NCBI RefSeq assembly: GCF_014649335.1
Contig: NZ_BMSV01000013.1
Span: forward strand, 1 to 64,000
Length of the DNA: 64,000 bases
Origin: Streptomyces roseolilacinus
GTDB lineage: Bacteria; Actinomycetota; Actinomycetes; Streptomycetales; Streptomycetaceae
Direction of reading: 5' to 3'
This document shows, piece after piece, positions 36,106 through 44,801 of the stretch; position 1 is the first letter of the stretch, and the number at the start of each line of letters is the position of its first letter. The notes below the pieces were generated by a model. The model was not told the origin of the DNA and did not search any database. It saw nothing but the letters and a program-made list of their open reading frames with translations. The position numbers and the translations under genes are program-made.

Positions 36106-36875
36106 CCGGAGGGGCCGGAGAGGTCGTCCACCACCTGTGGACGGCGATCGCGGTACTCGCGACCGCCCTGGGGACGACGTGGACGGTGGCGCGCACCCGG
36201 CGGACCAGGCGGACCCGCGGACGGCTCGTGGCGCTGGCCGCAGCCGAGTACCCCCGCCGTCCCCGGCCCCGATGGACGGGGCGCGTCGCGGCCGGGACGC
36301 GCCGGTGGGCCGGCCCGGCCGCGGCAGCGGCGGCCGGGTGGGCGCTGTTCGGCGGGATCACCGGCTGCGTGATCGGCGCCGTGGGGGCGTACGGCGCGCG
36401 GAGGTGGCGGCGCCGTCCCCGCCCCACGGCCACCGACATCGAGGCGGCCGGCCGGCTGCCGCTCGCCGCGGAGTTGCTCGCGGCCTGCCTGTCGGCCGGG
36501 GCGGGCCCCTGCGAGGCGGCGGAGGCGGTCGGCCGGTCGATGGGCGGCCCCGTGGGCGAGCGGCTCATACGGGTCGCGGCGGAACTGGCGCTGGGCGGTG
36601 ACCCGCGCGAGGCGTGGGGCCGGTTCGGGGGCCTGCCGGGGGCGCGGCCGCTGGCCCGCTGCCTGGAACGGGCGGCCGCCTCGGGGGCCCCGGCGGCGGC
36701 ACCGGTGTCCCGGCTGGCCGCGGGGCTGCGTGCCGAGCGGGCCAGAGCCACCGCCGCCCGCGCCCGGCGGGCGCAGGTGCTGATCACGGCGCCGGTGGGG
36801 CTGTGCTTCCTGCCCGCCTTCCTCGCGGTCGGTGTCGCACCGGTCGTGATCGGACTGGCCGGCCGCCTGCTGTGA
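36102..36875 (+). CDS. tadC: TadC-like pilus assembly membrane protein
   Basis: 257 residues. An N-terminal helix (10-30) and a second pair near 68-95 precede a GspF-like core (LPLAAELLAACLSAGAGPCEAAEAV, then VAAELALGGDPREAW), and a final membrane helix runs 225-255. It partners TadB in the platform. It starts at GTG overlapping tadB and is followed 61 bp later by the pilin gene. Confidence 0.87.
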   Translation: MTGGAGEVVHHLWTAIAVLATALGTTWTVARTRRTRRTRGRLVALAAAEYPRRPRPRWTGRVAAGTRRWAGPAAAAAAGWALFGGITGCVIGAVGAYGARRWRRRPRPTATDIEAAGRLPLAAELLAACLSAGAGPCEAAEAVGRSMGGPVGERLIRVAAELALGGDPREAWGRFGGLPGARPLARCLERAAASGAPAAAPVSRLAAGLRAERARATAARARRAQVLITAPVGLCFLPAFLAVGVAPVVIGLAGRLL

Positions 36876-36936
36876 GGCACACCGGCCCCTGGAGCCGGTG
36901 GCAACGACACGAGTGGTACGAGACAAGGAGGTTGCC

Positions 36937-37149
36937 GTGTGGCACCGGATGGCGGGATGGACGAGGCGGCGCTGGTCGAAGGCCCGGACGGGCATGCGGC
37001 GGGACGCCGGCATGAACACGGCGGAGTACGCGATGGGCACGATCGCCGCGTGCGCCTTCGCGGCCGTGCTGTACAAGGTCGTGACGAGCGACGCCGTGGC
37101 GTCGGGACTGCGGGCGACGATCGAGAGGGCGCTCGATGCCCCGTTCTGA
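36937..37149 (+). CDS. Flp-type pilin (DUF4244)
   Basis: 70 residues. After a basic leader, DAGMNTAEYAMGTIAACAFAAVLYKVV shows the class III prepilin pattern: Gly before the cleavage point, Glu at +5 and Tyr at +6, then a hydrophobic assembly helix. It is the likely structural subunit of the pilus. The start is GTG at 36937 because AAGGAGG sits five to six bases upstream, the strongest ribosome site in the operon, as fits a highly expressed subunit. An ATG at 36898 would place this site inside the gene. Confidence 0.9.
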   Translation: MWHRMAGWTRRRWSKARTGMRRDAGMNTAEYAMGTIAACAFAAVLYKVVTSDAVASGLRATIERALDAPF

Positions 37150-37190
37150 GACGCGGACCCGGCGCCCGGCGGCGCGCGGACCGGGGCTCG

Positions 37191-37526
37191 GTGACGGCGG
37201 AGGCGGCCCTGTCGGCACCCGCGCTGGTGGTGTTCACGATGGCGCTGCTCTGGGGGCTCGTCGCGGCGGCCGCACAGATCCAGTGCGTGGACGCCGCGCG
37301 CGCCGGGGCACGGGCGGTGGCCCGGTCGGAGCCGGAGGCGTCGGCGGTGGAGACGACCCGGGAGGCCGCACCGGACGGGGCGCGGGTGGTGGTGGAACGC
37401 GTGGGCGACCTGTGGCGGGTACGGGTCGAGGCGCCCGCGCCAGGGCCCGCCTCCTGGGGGGTGACCCTCCGCGCCGAGGCGGCCGCCCTCGCGGAGGACG
37501 CGGTGGGCGGGGAGGACGGTCCCTGA
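37191..37526 (+). CDS. TadE-like pseudopilin
   Basis: About 111 residues. VTAEAALSAPALVVFTMALLWGLVAAAAQIQCVDAARAGARA is the TadE pattern: a short processed tip with Glu near +4, one membrane helix, then an extracytoplasmic domain. The first usable start is GTG at 37191. The conserved 'RGSVTAEAAL' residues upstream of it could mean a longer N-terminus starting inside the pilin gene, but no start codon lies between 37149 and 37191 in this frame. Confidence 0.82.
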   Translation: MTAEAALSAPALVVFTMALLWGLVAAAAQIQCVDAARAGARAVARSEPEASAVETTREAAPDGARVVVERVGDLWRVRVEAPAPGPASWGVTLRAEAAALAEDAVGGEDGP

Positions 37527-37555
37527 GACACGGCGGCGACCGGGGCTCGGCGAGC

Positions 37556-38026
37556 GTGTGGTCGGCCATGACGGCGGGCACGCTGTGCGCCGTGTTCGCC
37601 GCGGTGCTCGCCCTGGGCCAGGCCGTGGCGGTCCGGCACCGGGCGGGCGGCGCGGCCGACCTGGCGGCTCTCGCGGCGGCCGACCGCGCCCTGCGGGGAG
37701 CCGAGGGCGCCTGCGAAGCGGCCGCCCGGGTCGCGCGGGCGCAACGGGCGGAGGTGGTGCGGTGCACCCTGCGGGGGGAGATCGCGGAGGTGGCGGCACG
37801 GGCGCGCCTCGGCCCGTACGCCCCGGTGGTCAGGTCACGGGCGGGCCCTGCGGAGGCGTGGCCGGAGCCCCGGGGGCCTTGGGAGGGGGAGCCGAGGACC
37901 CCCGGGGCTCCCGGCGGGCGCCCGGGCCCGGAGGGTCCTTCCGGAGGGAGGCCGGCCCCGGAGGACCCTCCCCGGGAGCGTCCGGCCCCACCGGGTCCTG
38001 CGGGGCGCTCCGGAGGAGTTCGGTGA
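37556..38026 (+). CDS. TadG-like (Rv3654c-type) pilus-associated protein
   Basis: About 156 residues. ASVWSAMTAGTLCAVFAAVLALGQAVAVRHRAGGAADLAALAAAD is the family's single membrane helix followed by the conserved A-D-L-A-A-L-A-A stretch. After residue 100 the protein turns into a Pro/Gly/Glu-rich tail that is antisense to the helicase 3' end (overlap 37830-38026). GTG at 37556 is the first standard start. A CTG at 37523 overlapping the TadE stop would restore the usual basic 'RHGGDRGSA' leader. Confidence 0.78.
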   Translation: MWSAMTAGTLCAVFAAVLALGQAVAVRHRAGGAADLAALAAADRALRGAEGACEAAARVARAQRAEVVRCTLRGEIAEVAARARLGPYAPVVRSRAGPAEAWPEPRGPWEGEPRTPGAPGGRPGPEGPSGGRPAPEDPPRERPAPPGPAGRSGGVR

Positions 38027-40445
38027 GGAGGCGTACGGCGGCGCGCTTGTGCAGCGGGTCGTTGCCGTTGCCGCACTTGGGCGACTGGATGCAGGACGGG
38101 CAGCCCGCGTCGCACTCGCACGCCGCGATCGCCTCGCGGGTCGCGCCCAGCCAGGCACGGGCGGTGTGGAAGGCCCGCTCGGCGAACCCGGCGCCGCCCG
38201 GGTGGCCGTCGTAGACGAACACCGTCGGCAGCAGCGTGTCGGGGTGGAGCGGGACGGACACGCCGCCGATGTCCCAGCGGTCGCAGGTGGCGAACAGCGG
38301 CAGCAGACCGATCGAGGCGTGTTCGGCGGCGTGGAGCGCCCCGCCCAGCTGCTCCGGGTTCACCCGGGCCGCGTCCAGCTGGTCCTCGGTGACGGTCCAC
38401 CACACGGCCCGGGTGCGCAGGGTGCGCGGCGGCAGGTCGAGCTTGGTCTCGCCGAGGACCTCGCCGGTCATCAGGCGGCGGCGGAGGAAGGAGACGACCT
38501 GGTTGGTGACCTCGACGGAGCCGTAGCAGAGGCGGCCCTCCCCCCACGGGATCTCGGTGTCGGTCTCCAGGACGGAGATGGAGGTGGTGTCGCGGGCGGT
38601 GGTGGAGTACGGCGGGGCGGCCTCCTCGACGAGGGCGACCGACTCCTTCAGGTCGAGGTGTCGCACCAGGTACGTACGGCCCTGGTGGAGGTGGACGGCG
38701 CCCTCGTGGACGGTGGTGTGGGCGGCCGAGGCGTCCACGGTGCCGAGGAGGCGCCCCGTGCCCTCCTCGACGATCTGGACGGGGCTGCGGCCCTCGCCCC
38801 GGATGTCGGCGAGGTCGGCGGCGCGTTCGCGACGCGTCCAGTACCAGCCGGACGCCCGCCGCCGCAGCAGACCGGCGGTCTCCAGCTGCGGCAGCAGCTC
38901 CGCCGTGGAGGGGCCGAACAGCTCCAGGTCGCCGTCGGAGAGCGGCGACTCGGCCGCTGCCGCGCACAGGTGCGGGGCCAGGACGTACGGGTTGTCGGGG
39001 TCCAGGACGGTGGACTCCACCGGCCGCCGGAACAGCGCCTCCGGATGGTGGACGAGGTACGTGTCCAGCGGGTCGTCGCGGGCGACCAGCACCGCCAGGG
39101 CGCCTTCCCCGGACCGCCCGGCGCGGCCCGCCTGCTGCCACAGGGAGGCGCGGGTGCCCGGATAGCCGGAGATGAGGACCGCGTCCAGGCCCGACACGTC
39201 GATGCCCAGCTCCAGGGCGGTGGTCGCGGCGAGGCCGAGGAGCTCGCCGGAGTGCAGGGCCCGCTCCAGGGCGCGGCGCTCCTCGGGGAGGTAGCCGCCC
39301 CGGTAGGCGGCGACCCTGCGGGCGAGGGACCGGTCCACCTCGGCGAGACGCTCCTGCGCGATGACCGAGATCAGCTCGGCGCCCCGCCGGGAGCGGACGA
39401 AGGCGACCGAGCGGACGCCCTGCACCGTCAGGTCGGTCAGCAGGTCGGCGGTCTCGGCCGTCGCGGTGCGCCGGACGGGAGCGCCGTTCTCGCCCTCCAG
39501 TTCGGTGAGCGGCGGCTCCCACAGGGCGAAGACGAGCTCGCCGCGCGGCGACGCGTCGTCGGCCACCTCGTGGACCGGCAGGCCGGTGAGACGGCCCGCG
39601 GCGACGGCCGGCTCGGCGGCGGTGGCCGAGGCGAGGAGGAAGACGGGGTCGGATCCGTACCGGGCGCACAGGCGGCGCAGCCGTCGCAGCACCTGCGCGA
39701 CGTGGGATCCGAAGACTCCCCGGTACGTGTGGCACTCGTCGATCACGACGTAGCGCAGGGCGCGCAGGAAGGAGGCCCAACGCGGGTGGGAGGGGAGCAC
39801 GCCCCGGTGGAGCATGTCCGGGTTGGTCAGCACGTAGTTCGCGTACTGGCGGACCCACTCGCGCTCCTCGACGGGGGTGTCCCCGTCGTACACGGCCGGG
39901 CGGACGCGGTTGCCGAGCGGTGCCGAGAGGGCCCGCACGGCGCGCCGCTGGTCGGCGGCGAGCGCCTTGGTGGGGGACAGGTACAGCGCGGTGGCGCCCC
40001 GGCCGTTCGCCGCCTCGGAGCCGTCCAGGAGCGTCGACAGGACGGGTGCGAGGTAGGCCAGGGACTTTCCGGATGCCGTACCCGTGGCGATCACCACCGA
40101 CTCGCCGTCCAGGGCGTGCTCGGCGGCGGCCGCCTGATGGACCCACGGATGGTCGACACCGGCCTGGTGAATGGCGTTGATCACTTCCGGACGGATGCGA
40201 TCCGGCCAGACGGCATGCCGGCCCTCCCTCGGGGGCAGGTGCTCCGTATGAGTGATGCGCGCAGCCCGGTTCGCCCGTGCGGTGAGCCGGTCGAGGACCG
40301 CACCGGGAGAGGGGCGGGTGTCCCCGTTCTCGGGGGGACGACTGGGGCGGTGATTCCTGGCCATCGACACCGAGTGTGTCACCGGCGTGACGGACAATGC
40401 TCCCAAGGCGTCGTGCATGGCTGCTGGTAAGTGATTGAATGCCAT
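37830..40445 (-). CDS. DEAD/DECH-box helicase with C-terminal four-Cys cluster (MrfA-like), TTA codon near start
   Basis: 871 residues from ATG 40445. Helicase motifs are VIATGTASGKSLAYL (I), VLTNPDML (Ic), YVVIDECHTYRG (DECH box, II) and LLASATAAEP (III). Domain 2 carries LGLAATTALELGIDVSGLDAVLISGYPG and QQAGRAGRSGEG (VI). The DUF1998-type tail has ACECDAGCPSCIQSPKCGN, a four-cysteine cluster as in MrfA repair helicases. Codon 5 is TTA (40431-40433), so expression may need bldA. An ATG at 40364 would avoid it. It is divergent from bldG. Confidence 0.9.
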   Translation of the reverse strand: MAFNHLPAAMHDALGALSVTPVTHSVSMARNHRPSRPPENGDTRPSPGAVLDRLTARANRAARITHTEHLPPREGRHAVWPDRIRPEVINAIHQAGVDHPWVHQAAAAEHALDGESVVIATGTASGKSLAYLAPVLSTLLDGSEAANGRGATALYLSPTKALAADQRRAVRALSAPLGNRVRPAVYDGDTPVEEREWVRQYANYVLTNPDMLHRGVLPSHPRWASFLRALRYVVIDECHTYRGVFGSHVAQVLRRLRRLCARYGSDPVFLLASATAAEPAVAAGRLTGLPVHEVADDASPRGELVFALWEPPLTELEGENGAPVRRTATAETADLLTDLTVQGVRSVAFVRSRRGAELISVIAQERLAEVDRSLARRVAAYRGGYLPEERRALERALHSGELLGLAATTALELGIDVSGLDAVLISGYPGTRASLWQQAGRAGRSGEGALAVLVARDDPLDTYLVHHPEALFRRPVESTVLDPDNPYVLAPHLCAAAAESPLSDGDLELFGPSTAELLPQLETAGLLRRRASGWYWTRRERAADLADIRGEGRSPVQIVEEGTGRLLGTVDASAAHTTVHEGAVHLHQGRTYLVRHLDLKESVALVEEAAPPYSTTARDTTSISVLETDTEIPWGEGRLCYGSVEVTNQVVSFLRRRLMTGEVLGETKLDLPPRTLRTRAVWWTVTEDQLDAARVNPEQLGGALHAAEHASIGLLPLFATCDRWDIGGVSVPLHPDTLLPTVFVYDGHPGGAGFAERAFHTARAWLGATREAIAACECDAGCPSCIQSPKCGNGNDPLHKRAAVRLLTELLRSAPQDPVGPDAPGEGPPGPASLRKDPPGPGARREPRGSSAPPPKAPGAPATPPQGPPVT

Positions 40446-40523
40446 CGCGGCTGGCGATCCGTCCCCTGACTCCGTCGGGGAGACCCGGGGGCGACCGCTC
40501 GATAGCAAGGTGCTGGAGGATCC

Positions 40524-40877
40524 GTGGACCTGTCCCTGTCGACTCGCAATGTGTCCGGCCCTGGTGGCGACCGTACGGTCGTCGAGGTCGGTGGCGAGAT
40601 TGATGTGTATACCGCGCCCAAGCTGCGCGAGCAGTTGGTCGAGTTGGTGAACGACGGCAGCTACCACCTGGTCGTCGACATGGAGGGTGTGGACTTCCTG
40701 GACTCGACCGGTCTGGGTGTCCTGGTCGGCGGGCTGAAGCGTGTGCGCGCCCACGAGGGTTCGCTGCGCCTGGTCTGCAACCAGGAGCGCATCCTGAAGA
40801 TCTTCCGGATCACGGGCCTGACCAAGGTCTTCCCGATCCACACCACGGTCGACGAGGCCGTCGCCGCCACCGACTGA
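40524..40877 (+). CDS. bldG: BldG anti-sigma factor antagonist
   Basis: 117 residues, STAS fold. GGEIDVYTAPKLREQLVEL and VDMEGVDFLDSTGLGVLVGGLK mark the family. Ser61 in DSTG is the phosphorylation site matching BldG Ser57. BldG controls morphological differentiation and antibiotic production by binding anti-sigma factors. The GTG at 40524 has GGAGG six bases upstream. By recall the S. coelicolor protein is 113 residues, so this one carries about four extra near residue 12 (SGPG). The anti-sigma partner gene lies 604 bp downstream. Confidence 0.97.
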   Translation: MDLSLSTRNVSGPGGDRTVVEVGGEIDVYTAPKLREQLVELVNDGSYHLVVDMEGVDFLDSTGLGVLVGGLKRVRAHEGSLRLVCNQERILKIFRITGLTKVFPIHTTVDEAVAATD

Positions 40878-41481
40878 CCAGGACGACGACGCCCGGCCCC
40901 GTGCGGGCCGGACGCCGCCGCGGTCGTCGACCGCGCCCCCGTCCGCTCCCGCGGTGCCCGAGCGCCGGCGGGAGGCGCTGCCGTGGGCCGGTTCGGTGGC
41001 CCGGTGGCCGGTTCGCCGTGCCCGTGCCGAAGCCCGTGGGGCCCTCGGGTCGTCTCGGTGTCCTGCACGCGCCGGTGACGGTGGCGAGCCGACGGCCCCG
41101 GGTCGGGGCCCGAGGTCGCGGCGGCCACGCGCCGCCATGGGCCCGCGCCGGGCTCCCGCCAGGGCCCGGTGCCGAGGCCGCGGCTCCCTGCGCCCTCCAC
41201 CGGCTCCACCGGTGAGGGGACGGCACGGAAAGCCGGAAACGGGCCCACGAGCCCCCTGGGCGGGGCGTGAAGGCCCGCTCACCGGGCACATGGCCTTGTG
41301 GGAGGGCTCCGGGTCCGCGGGGCCCACAGGACGCGCGGGAGGCGGTACCGCCGCTGGTGGCCCAGCGCCCCGGCGGTGCGGATGTGCCGGACGGACCCGG
41401 GACGTCCGGTGGAACGGCAGGGGCACCGGGCAGCTGGCCCGGACCCCTGGGAGACACGCTCGTACGCCCGAGGGGGACCGC
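40878..41481. other. 604-bp gap between bldG and its partner gene, no gene seen
   Basis: Very GC-rich with no credible coding frame. Hairpins CGCGGTC-GTC-GACCGCG (40919-40935) and CCGGCCC/GGGCCGG just before it could end bldG-only transcripts. A 12-bp palindrome GGCGGTACCGCC lies at 41341-41352. A promoter for the anti-sigma gene may be present but cannot be assigned. Confidence 0.5.
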
Positions 41482-41940
41482 ATGGCCACCGTTGAACTCC
41501 GCTTCAGCGCCCAGCCCGAGCACGTCAGGACCGCCCGCCTGGTGGCGGCGGCCGTCGCACGCCGGGCAGGGGTCGACGAAGCCGTGCTGGACGAGGTCAG
41601 GCTCGCCGTGGGTGAGGCGTGCTCCCGCGCCGTCGGACTGCACCGCAGCAACGGCGTCACCGCGCCCGTCAAGGTGATGCTGACCGAGGAGGAGAAGGCG
41701 TTCTCCATCGAGGTCGGCGACGAGGTGCCCGGCGCCGGTGTCGCGGCCGCCGACGCGGCCGGTGTGCCCGGTTCGCGCAGCGGCGCGCCGACCCGGGACT
41801 TCGACGACGCGGAGGGCGAGGACCAGATGGGGCTCGCGGTGATCAGCGGGCTCGTCGACGACGTCGAGGTGTCCGCGGGGGAGCGCGGCGGACTCATTCG
41901 GATGAGCTGGCCCAGGGCGGGTCTCGCGGAAGCCCTCTGA
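41482..41940 (+). CDS. RsbW-like anti-sigma factor (BldG partner, SCO3548-type)
   Basis: 152 residues with an HATPase fold. LDEVRLAVGEACSRAVGLH occupies the N-box position, where RsbW-type kinases have E-x-x-x-N. Here the asparagine is replaced by arginine. DQMGLAVISGLVDDVEV matches the G2-like 'GL-x-L-I' helix. The middle (about 85-112) is a flexible acidic loop. By position it is the BldG partner, which binds a sigma factor and is relieved by BldG. GGGGGA precedes the ATG at 41482. Confidence 0.88.
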   Translation: MATVELRFSAQPEHVRTARLVAAAVARRAGVDEAVLDEVRLAVGEACSRAVGLHRSNGVTAPVKVMLTEEEKAFSIEVGDEVPGAGVAAADAAGVPGSRSGAPTRDFDDAEGEDQMGLAVISGLVDDVEVSAGERGGLIRMSWPRAGLAEAL

Positions 41941-42193
41941 GGTCCCCGCGCCTCCCGCACCACCCGTGAAAGGCCCTGCCGAGCAGGGCCTTCTTCCTTT
42001 TCCGGAATCCTTCGGGGCCCTCTCCCCGGAAGTCGGCACCGCCACCCCGCTACTGCTTCCGGGTGGATTTCGAAAACGGATCATTTGCCGACCGGAAGGG
42101 CGCGGCCGATTCTTTTTCTCGACGCCCCGTGCCGACCGGGTGCCGCTCCCTGCAAGCCGTCCGTGTCCCGGGCTCCGACATCGAGGAGGACGA

Positions 42194-44590
42194 ATGGCGG
42201 AGCTCCTCGCCCCACAGCGGTCCCCCGGCCCGGGCCCGCTCGCCGCCGCGGTCCTCACCGGAGAGAACCGGATCATCGTGATCGCGATCGCCTTCGTGGC
42301 GCTGATCGCCCTGGTCGTCGCCCGGCTGCTCGTCCGCCAGGTGCTGGCCGCCGGTGAGGGCACCGAATCCATGAGGAGGATCGCCGCCGCCATCCAGGAA
42401 GGCGCCAACGCCTATCTGGCACGGCAGTTGAGGACCGTGGCGGTTTTCGCGGCCGTCGTCTTCTTCCTCCTCATGCTGCTTCCGGCCGACGACTGGGCCC
42501 AGCGCGCCGGTCGTTCGCTGTTCTTCCTCGTCGGCGCGCTTTTCTCCGCCGTCATCGGGTATGTCGGCATGCGCCTCGCCGTGCGGAGCAACGTGCGGGT
42601 GGCGGCGGCGGCGCGTGAGGCCACCTCGGCGCCGGGCGAGCCGGGAAGGGACCCGGCGGCCGTCTCCCGCAGGGCCATGAGGATCGCGTTCCGCACGGGC
42701 GGCGTGGTCGGCATGTCCACCGTCGGCCTCGGACTGCTCGGCGTCTGCTGCGTCGTCCTCGTCTACGGGGCGGACGCGCCCAAGGTCCTGGAGGGCTTCG
42801 GCCTCGGTGCCGCCCTGATCGCCATGTTCATGCGCGTCGGCGGCGGCATCTTCACCAAGGCCGCCGACGTCGGCGCCGACCTGGTCGGCAAGGTCGAGCA
42901 GGGCATCCCCGAGGACGACCCGCGCAACGCCGCCACCATCGCCGACAACGTCGGGGACAACGTCGGCGACTGCGCCGGCATGGCCGCCGACCTCTTCGAG
43001 TCGTACGCCGTCACGCTCGTCGCCGCGCTGATCCTCGGCAAGGCCGTCTTCGGCGACCTCGGCCTCGTCTTCCCCCTCGTCGTCCCGGCGATCGGCGTCG
43101 TCACCGCGATGATCGGCATCCTCGCGGTCGCGCCCCGGCGCTCCGACCGCAGCGGCATGTCGGCGATCAACCGCGGGTTCTTCCTCTCCGCCGTCATCTC
43201 GCTCGTGCTCGTGGCGGTCGCCGCGTTCGTCCACCTGCCGGCCTCATTCGCGGAGCTGGAGGGCGTCACCGACACCGCCGTGCGGGCGCACGGCGGCGAC
43301 CCCCGGGTCCTGGCGCTCGTGGCCGTCGCCCTCGGCATCGTCCTCGCCGCGCTGATCCAGCAGCTGACCGGGTACTTCACCGAGCCGAGCCGGCGGCCCG
43401 TGAAGGACGTCGGGAAGTCGTCGCTGACCGGCCCCGCCACCGTCGTCCTCGCGGGGGTCTCCCTCGGCCTGGAGTCCGCCGTCTACACGGCCCTGCTGAT
43501 CGGCCTGGCCGTCTACGGGGCGTTCCTCCTCGGCGGCGCGTCGATCATGCTCGCGCTGTTCGCCGTCGCGCTCGCCGGCACCGGGCTGCTCACCACCGTC
43601 GGCGTCATCGTCGCGATGGACACCTTCGGGCCCGTCTCCGACAACGCGCAGGGCATCGCCGAGATGTCCGGCGACGTCCGGGGCCCCGGCGCGCAGGTCC
43701 TCACCGACCTCGACGCGGTCGGCAACACCACCAAGGCGATCACGAAGGGCATCGCCATCGCCACGGCGGTCCTCGCGGCCTCGGCGCTGTTCGGCTCGTA
43801 CCGGGACGCCATCGCCACCGCCGTCGCCGACGTGGGCGCCAGGGCCACCGAGACGACCCTCAGCATGGACATCTCGCAGCCCAACAACCTCGTCGGGCTC
43901 GTCCTCGGCGCCGCGGTCGTCTTCCTCTTCTCCGGACTGGCCATCAACGCGGTGTCCCGTTCGGCGGGGTCGGTGGTGTACGAGGTGCGCCGCCAGTTCC
44001 GCGAGCACCCCGGGATCATGGACCGCACGGAGAAGCCGGAGTACGGGCGGGTCGTCGACATCTGCACCAAGGACGCCCTGCGCGAACTGGCGACCCCGGG
44101 CCTGCTGGCCGTGATGGCGCCCATCGCGGTCGGCTTCACCCTCGGGGTGGGCGCGCTCGGCGCCTACCTCGCGGGAGCCATCGGCACCGGCCTCCTGATG
44201 GCGGTCTTCCTGGCGAACTCGGGCGGTGCCTGGGACAACGCCAAGAAGCTCGTCGAGGACGGCCACCACGGTGGCAAGGGCAGCGAGGCCCACGCCGCGA
44301 CGGTGATCGGCGACACGGTCGGCGACCCGTTCAAGGACACCGCGGGACCGGCGATCAACCCGCTGCTCAAGGTCATGAACCTGGTGGCGCTGCTCATCGC
44401 GCCCGCCGTCGTCCGGTTCGGCCACGGCCCCGACTCCAGCGCCGGCGTCCGGGCCGCGGCGGCGACGGTCGCGATCGTCGTCATCGTCGCCGCGGTGTAC
44501 GTCTCCAAGCGGCGCTCGGTGGCCGGGGACGGCGAGGACACGCCCGGGCGCGTCACGGGTTCCCCCGACGAGGCGGCCCCCGTCCGGTGA
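42194..44590 (+). CDS. hppA: Membrane H+-translocating pyrophosphatase, K+-independent type
   Basis: 798 residues with about sixteen membrane helices. Substrate motifs are DVGADLVGKVE with DNVGDNVGDCAGMAADLFESY, the central GVIVAMDTFGPVSDNAQGI, and TVIGDTVGDPFKDTAGPAINP. GNTTKAITKG has lysine at the position that separates K+-independent (K) from K+-dependent (A) enzymes. It hydrolyses pyrophosphate and pumps protons. GAGGAGGA lies three bases before ATG 42194. The start is clear, and the N-terminus is longer than in plant enzymes. Confidence 0.96.
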   Translation: MAELLAPQRSPGPGPLAAAVLTGENRIIVIAIAFVALIALVVARLLVRQVLAAGEGTESMRRIAAAIQEGANAYLARQLRTVAVFAAVVFFLLMLLPADDWAQRAGRSLFFLVGALFSAVIGYVGMRLAVRSNVRVAAAAREATSAPGEPGRDPAAVSRRAMRIAFRTGGVVGMSTVGLGLLGVCCVVLVYGADAPKVLEGFGLGAALIAMFMRVGGGIFTKAADVGADLVGKVEQGIPEDDPRNAATIADNVGDNVGDCAGMAADLFESYAVTLVAALILGKAVFGDLGLVFPLVVPAIGVVTAMIGILAVAPRRSDRSGMSAINRGFFLSAVISLVLVAVAAFVHLPASFAELEGVTDTAVRAHGGDPRVLALVAVALGIVLAALIQQLTGYFTEPSRRPVKDVGKSSLTGPATVVLAGVSLGLESAVYTALLIGLAVYGAFLLGGASIMLALFAVALAGTGLLTTVGVIVAMDTFGPVSDNAQGIAEMSGDVRGPGAQVLTDLDAVGNTTKAITKGIAIATAVLAASALFGSYRDAIATAVADVGARATETTLSMDISQPNNLVGLVLGAAVVFLFSGLAINAVSRSAGSVVYEVRRQFREHPGIMDRTEKPEYGRVVDICTKDALRELATPGLLAVMAPIAVGFTLGVGALGAYLAGAIGTGLLMAVFLANSGGAWDNAKKLVEDGHHGGKGSEAHAATVIGDTVGDPFKDTAGPAINPLLKVMNLVALLIAPAVVRFGHGPDSSAGVRAAAATVAIVVIVAAVYVSKRRSVAGDGEDTPGRVTGSPDEAAPVR

Positions 44591-44634
44591 CGGCCGGCCG
44601 TACCACGGTGTGACGCCTGGCCGGGCAGGGGTGG

Positions 44635-44654
44635 CCGGCCCGCGGCCGGGCCGG
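44635..44654. terminator. Hairpin after hppA
   Basis: Eight base pairs, CCGGCCCG/CGGGCCGG, closed by CGGC, 44 bp past the hppA stop. No T-run. Confidence 0.5.
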
Positions 44655-44801
44655 TCCACCGGATGCCGGAGCCTTTTCGGTGAGCCTTCTCTCCCTTGGT
44701 GCAAACGGTGCAAAAGGGTGCGTAATGGTGACACGACACGCGGGTGTCGCCCACTTGGCGTGTATGTTCCGGGGCCGAGAGCCTCGGAAGGGACCGATCC
44801 G

